64,000 nucleotides of DNA from Tenericutes bacterium HGW-Tenericutes-1 (lineage in GTDB: Bacteria; Bacillota_I; Bacilli_A; Izemoplasmatales; Hujiaoplasmataceae): the NCBI GenBank assembly GCA_002839155.1, contig PGXM01000001.1:62001-126000 (forward strand). Reading direction: 5' to 3'. Under the pieces are notes generated by a model. That model was not told the DNA's origin, did not search any database, and was given only the letters and a program-made list of their open reading frames with translations. Each line of letters starts with the position of its first letter. Positions within the stretch are counted from its first letter, which is position 1. Of the stretch, positions 61,674-64,000 are shown piece after piece. The translations under genes and the position numbers were made by a program.

Positions 61674-63368
61674 TTAGATGACCTTACAAATTTTATCATG
61701 TTGTGTATCGATAATCACCGGTATTACAACGGGTTTTCTCTTGGTTTCTCTAAACAAATACCGTTGTACTTCTTCTCTAATTGACTCTTTATACACACGC
61801 CAATCGATATACCTTGCGGCGAATTGTTTCTCTGTCACTGCTCTGTAAATCTCTTCAATCTTATTGATGACTTCTTCATTATCTTTCATGTACATGAACC
61901 CTCTAGAAACAATTTCAGGTTCATTGAGCATTAATCGTTCTCTAGCATCAATATTGGCAATAATTAATAAAAATCCGTCTTGTGAGAGCATTTCACGTTC
62001 TTTTAGGATTGTGTCATTGATATCAGAATCAAACGTACCATCAACCATTATTGAACCATTCATGACTGTATCATGTTTTAGTAAGAGTTGACCGTCTTCA
62101 AATGTAACTACTTCTCCATTATCGATAAGTTGAACATGTTTTTCATCATAGCCATATTCTAAGGCTAAACGGTATTGAGCGAGGAGATAACGATATTCGC
62201 CATTAATGGGGATGATATGTTTCGGTTTTAACAAGGAATAAAGAAGTTTAATGTCTTCCATCGATGCATGCGATGGTGGCATGATTTTCTTATCGACTTT
62301 AATGAGATTTAAGTCGATACGGTAAAGCGCATCATACGTTTTAGCGGCGATTTTCTCCGTACCAATAATGGGAGGACACATCATTAATACGGTGTCTTTT
62401 TCGGTTAATTTGACTAAACGGTCATAACCTTTCGCCATTCTTTGTAACATAAAGAATGGTTCATGACGTTCACCGGTAACGAGATAAACGACATCGGGGA
62501 AATCATTCGTATTGGTTTCATCTAAGTATTTTAAACTCACTAAACTTTCATGTGGGATTTGAATATAACCCATGGTTTCAGCGATATCAACCATGCGTTG
62601 AGCACGGCGACCAATAATTGATATCCGTTTCTTTTGTTTTAAAGCTTCATTGATAACGCGTTGAATGTGCGCTAATTCGGTAGAATATAAAGCGACGATG
62701 ATTCGACCTTCTGCTTTTTGAAAAGTGGAACGAATCATATGGATGAGTTGGTAATCACTGGTTGAATGACCGATGGTTAAAGCGCCAGAGGATTCCGTTA
62801 ATAACGCTAAAACACCATATTCTTGAAAACGAGCAAGTTTTGAGAAATCGGTTGAATACAATGGACCAACGTTTTGATCAAACGTAAAATCTGTTGTATA
62901 AACAATCGCTCCATCTCTGGTTAAAACAGCGATGCCTGAAGACTCAGGGATGGAATGGGTCGTTGAAAAAAAGACGATTTGGAAATGTCTAAAGGTAATG
63001 GGGCGGTCTCTATCAACGACGATTAACTCGTAATCGTCGGGATTCATTTTGTTTTCTTTTAGTAAATCTTTAATAACAGCGATGGCGAAGTTCGTCGCGT
63101 ATACTTTGACTCTAACCACCGATAAAAGCATTGGAAGAGCTCCAATGGCTTTATCATGGGCGTGGGAAATAAATACGCCTTCAATTTCAGAAGCTCGCGC
63201 TTGTAAATAACTCATATCTGGGACAATGGCATCAATACCTAAAAGATCCCCTGAGGGATGTTTAAGTCCGGCATCGAGGATGGCGATCCGTTTTTCGACT
63301 TCAACACAGTAAAGGTTTTTGCCGTTCTCGCCGAGCCCGCCCAATGCAAAAAATTTGATTTGGCTCAT
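61674..63368 (-). CDS. rnjB: RNase J2-like protein with degenerate metallo-beta-lactamase active site
   Basis: A 564-residue protein of the RNase J (metallo-beta-lactamase/beta-CASP) family, which degrades and matures RNA in Bacillota. The family is clear from FFALGGLGENGKN at the N-terminus, the HSIPESSG loop, the HASMEDIKLL segment and the C-terminal domain. The metal-binding H-x-H-x-D-H motif reads HAHDKA (69-74), and the later HGE motif reads PINGEY. Several metal ligands are thus missing, as in RNase J2 subunits, so it is probably a non-catalytic or weakly active partner of an RNase J1 encoded elsewhere. The start at 63368 follows GAAAGGA; the frame to 63434 would cover the promoter. Confidence 0.88.
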   Translation of the reverse strand: MSQIKFFALGGLGENGKNLYCVEVEKRIAILDAGLKHPSGDLLGIDAIVPDMSYLQARASEIEGVFISHAHDKAIGALPMLLSVVRVKVYATNFAIAVIKDLLKENKMNPDDYELIVVDRDRPITFRHFQIVFFSTTHSIPESSGIAVLTRDGAIVYTTDFTFDQNVGPLYSTDFSKLARFQEYGVLALLTESSGALTIGHSTSDYQLIHMIRSTFQKAEGRIIVALYSTELAHIQRVINEALKQKKRISIIGRRAQRMVDIAETMGYIQIPHESLVSLKYLDETNTNDFPDVVYLVTGERHEPFFMLQRMAKGYDRLVKLTEKDTVLMMCPPIIGTEKIAAKTYDALYRIDLNLIKVDKKIMPPSHASMEDIKLLYSLLKPKHIIPINGEYRYLLAQYRLALEYGYDEKHVQLIDNGEVVTFEDGQLLLKHDTVMNGSIMVDGTFDSDINDTILKEREMLSQDGFLLIIANIDARERLMLNEPEIVSRGFMYMKDNEEVINKIEEIYRAVTEKQFAARYIDWRVYKESIREEVQRYLFRETKRKPVVIPVIIDTQHDKICKVI

Positions 63369-63413
63369 ATGTAATCCTTTCATAATAAACTGGAAAAGTG
63401 TTCCGTCTATGGT

Positions 63414-63442
63414 ATTATACACTATTTTAACCATAGATAAAA
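63414..63442 (-). promoter_or_regulatory. Promoter of the RNase J-like gene
   Basis: On the minus strand TATAAT (63414-63419) lies 17 bases from a weak -35 (TTTTAT, 63437-63442). It overlaps the extended reading frame and therefore favours the inner start. Confidence 0.55.
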
Positions 63443-63541
63443 CGGTTTTGCATGAAATTGTGGCGATTATTTCACTTTATGAAATACGTTTTTTCAAACC
63501 TATTTCAAAATATCTATGATACAATAGTATTTGGTGATAAT

Positions 63542-64000
63542 ATGGTGAACTACCCCTTAAAGCGTCCGCCACAATCGACGCATCTATCAAGTGTTTCGAA
63601 TCGTGGGATGGATTTAGAAAATGCGATCAATCAAACGAATGAACATTATGTCAGTAATAACATCGCTTATATTTATAAAAAACCGATTCCCATTCAAGTC
63701 GTAAAAGTCGATTATGAGCGGAGAAGCGCCGCAAAAATCAGTGAGGCATATTATAAAATTCCTTCGACGACCGATTATAACGGCATTTATAAAGGAAGGT
63801 ATATTGATTTTGAGGCAAAGGAAACACAAAATAAAACGTCTTTTCCCTTAAAAAATATTCATGAGCACCAGGTCAAACACTTAGACAATATTTCCAAAGC
63901 GGGGGGAATCGGATTTATTATCGTTGCTTTTACGAAACTAGATAAAGTTTATTTACTGGATTCAAGCCATGTGACTTTCTTTTATGACAGAGCGAAAGAA
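63542..64000 (+). CDS. recU: Holliday junction resolvase RecU (3' end outside the window)
   Basis: The visible 153 codons start MVNYPLKRPPQS and contain NRGMDLENAINQTN (about residues 21-34), KPIPIQVVKVDY (about 47-58) and TTDYNGIYKGRYIDFEAKET (about 77-96). The last carries the metal-binding and catalytic acidic residues and Lys of RecU. RecU cleaves four-way junctions in Bacillota, in place of RuvC. A TACAAT at 63520-63525 lies upstream and GGTGA serves as a ribosome-binding site. The gene is divergent from the RNase J-like gene and has no stop before the window ends. Confidence 0.94.
   Translation, partial: MVNYPLKRPPQSTHLSSVSNRGMDLENAINQTNEHYVSNNIAYIYKKPIPIQVVKVDYERRSAAKISEAYYKIPSTTDYNGIYKGRYIDFEAKETQNKTSFPLKNIHEHQVKHLDNISKAGGIGFIIVAFTKLDKVYLLDSSHVTFFYDRAKE

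Overview
The window is a 64 kb stretch of an AT-rich bacterial chromosome. It uses the standard genetic code: TGA ends many genes and Trp is TGG. The gene set is small-genome, low-GC Gram-positive in character: a T-box riboswitch, RNase J2-like protein, RecU, 6S RNA, an RsgI-type anti-sigma factor, and L27 with a remnant of the Firmicutes N-terminal extension. Together with pyruvate phosphate dikinase, many Shine-Dalgarno-led short operons and no visible cell-wall genes, this suggests a free-living relative of the Mollicutes (Acholeplasma/Izemoplasma-like) or a neighbouring Bacillota lineage. This placement is inference; no rRNA gene is present.

Layout. 0-7 kb: end of the rpmI-rplT operon, an ABC exporter operon, a P-loop kinase-like gene, a radical-SAM-like protein without cluster cysteines, and a sigma/anti-sigma pair. 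7-16 kb: a membrane protein, a TGS-uridine-kinase-like protein, a P-type ATPase, glycogen synthesis (glgA-glgC) and a lipase. 16-26 kb: aldo/keto reductase and VOC genes, tRNA-Thr, a second ABC exporter, ppdK, 6S RNA, M42 peptidase, rsmD-coaD, then a leftward operon of two half-size chromate transporters and a thioredoxin-like lipoprotein. 26-32 kb: a regulator built from three degenerate signalling domains, overlapping a HEAT-repeat/GT2 polysaccharide synthase. 32-34 kb: a Trp T-box driving an orphan trpB, then three tRNA-Arg genes. 34-38 kb: GH3 and GH13 glucosidases. 38-43 kb: membrane and hydrolase genes, DUF975, Gfo/Idh, rplU-rpmA. 43-50 kb: a GH94-clan phosphorylase-like protein, galK, a membrane protein and an acetyltransferase. 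50-64 kb: obgE, a methyltransferase, ruvA (no ruvB), asparaginase, nadA-nadB with a PHP phosphatase, a nitroreductase, rarA, an SDR, an RNase J2-like gene, and recU running off the end.

The metabolic theme is sugar and glycogen use: beta- and alpha-glucosidases, a probable beta-glucan phosphorylase, galactokinase, ADP-glucose and glycogen synthesis, and ppdK. Salvage and cofactor routes are partial (trpB alone, nadA-nadB without nadC). The most unusual feature is the 26962-31892 pair, a candidate surface-polysaccharide system in which a catalytically dead regulator is translationally coupled to a membrane glycosyltransferase. Several gene starts were moved from the longest reading frame because a promoter or Shine-Dalgarno sequence lies inside the extension.
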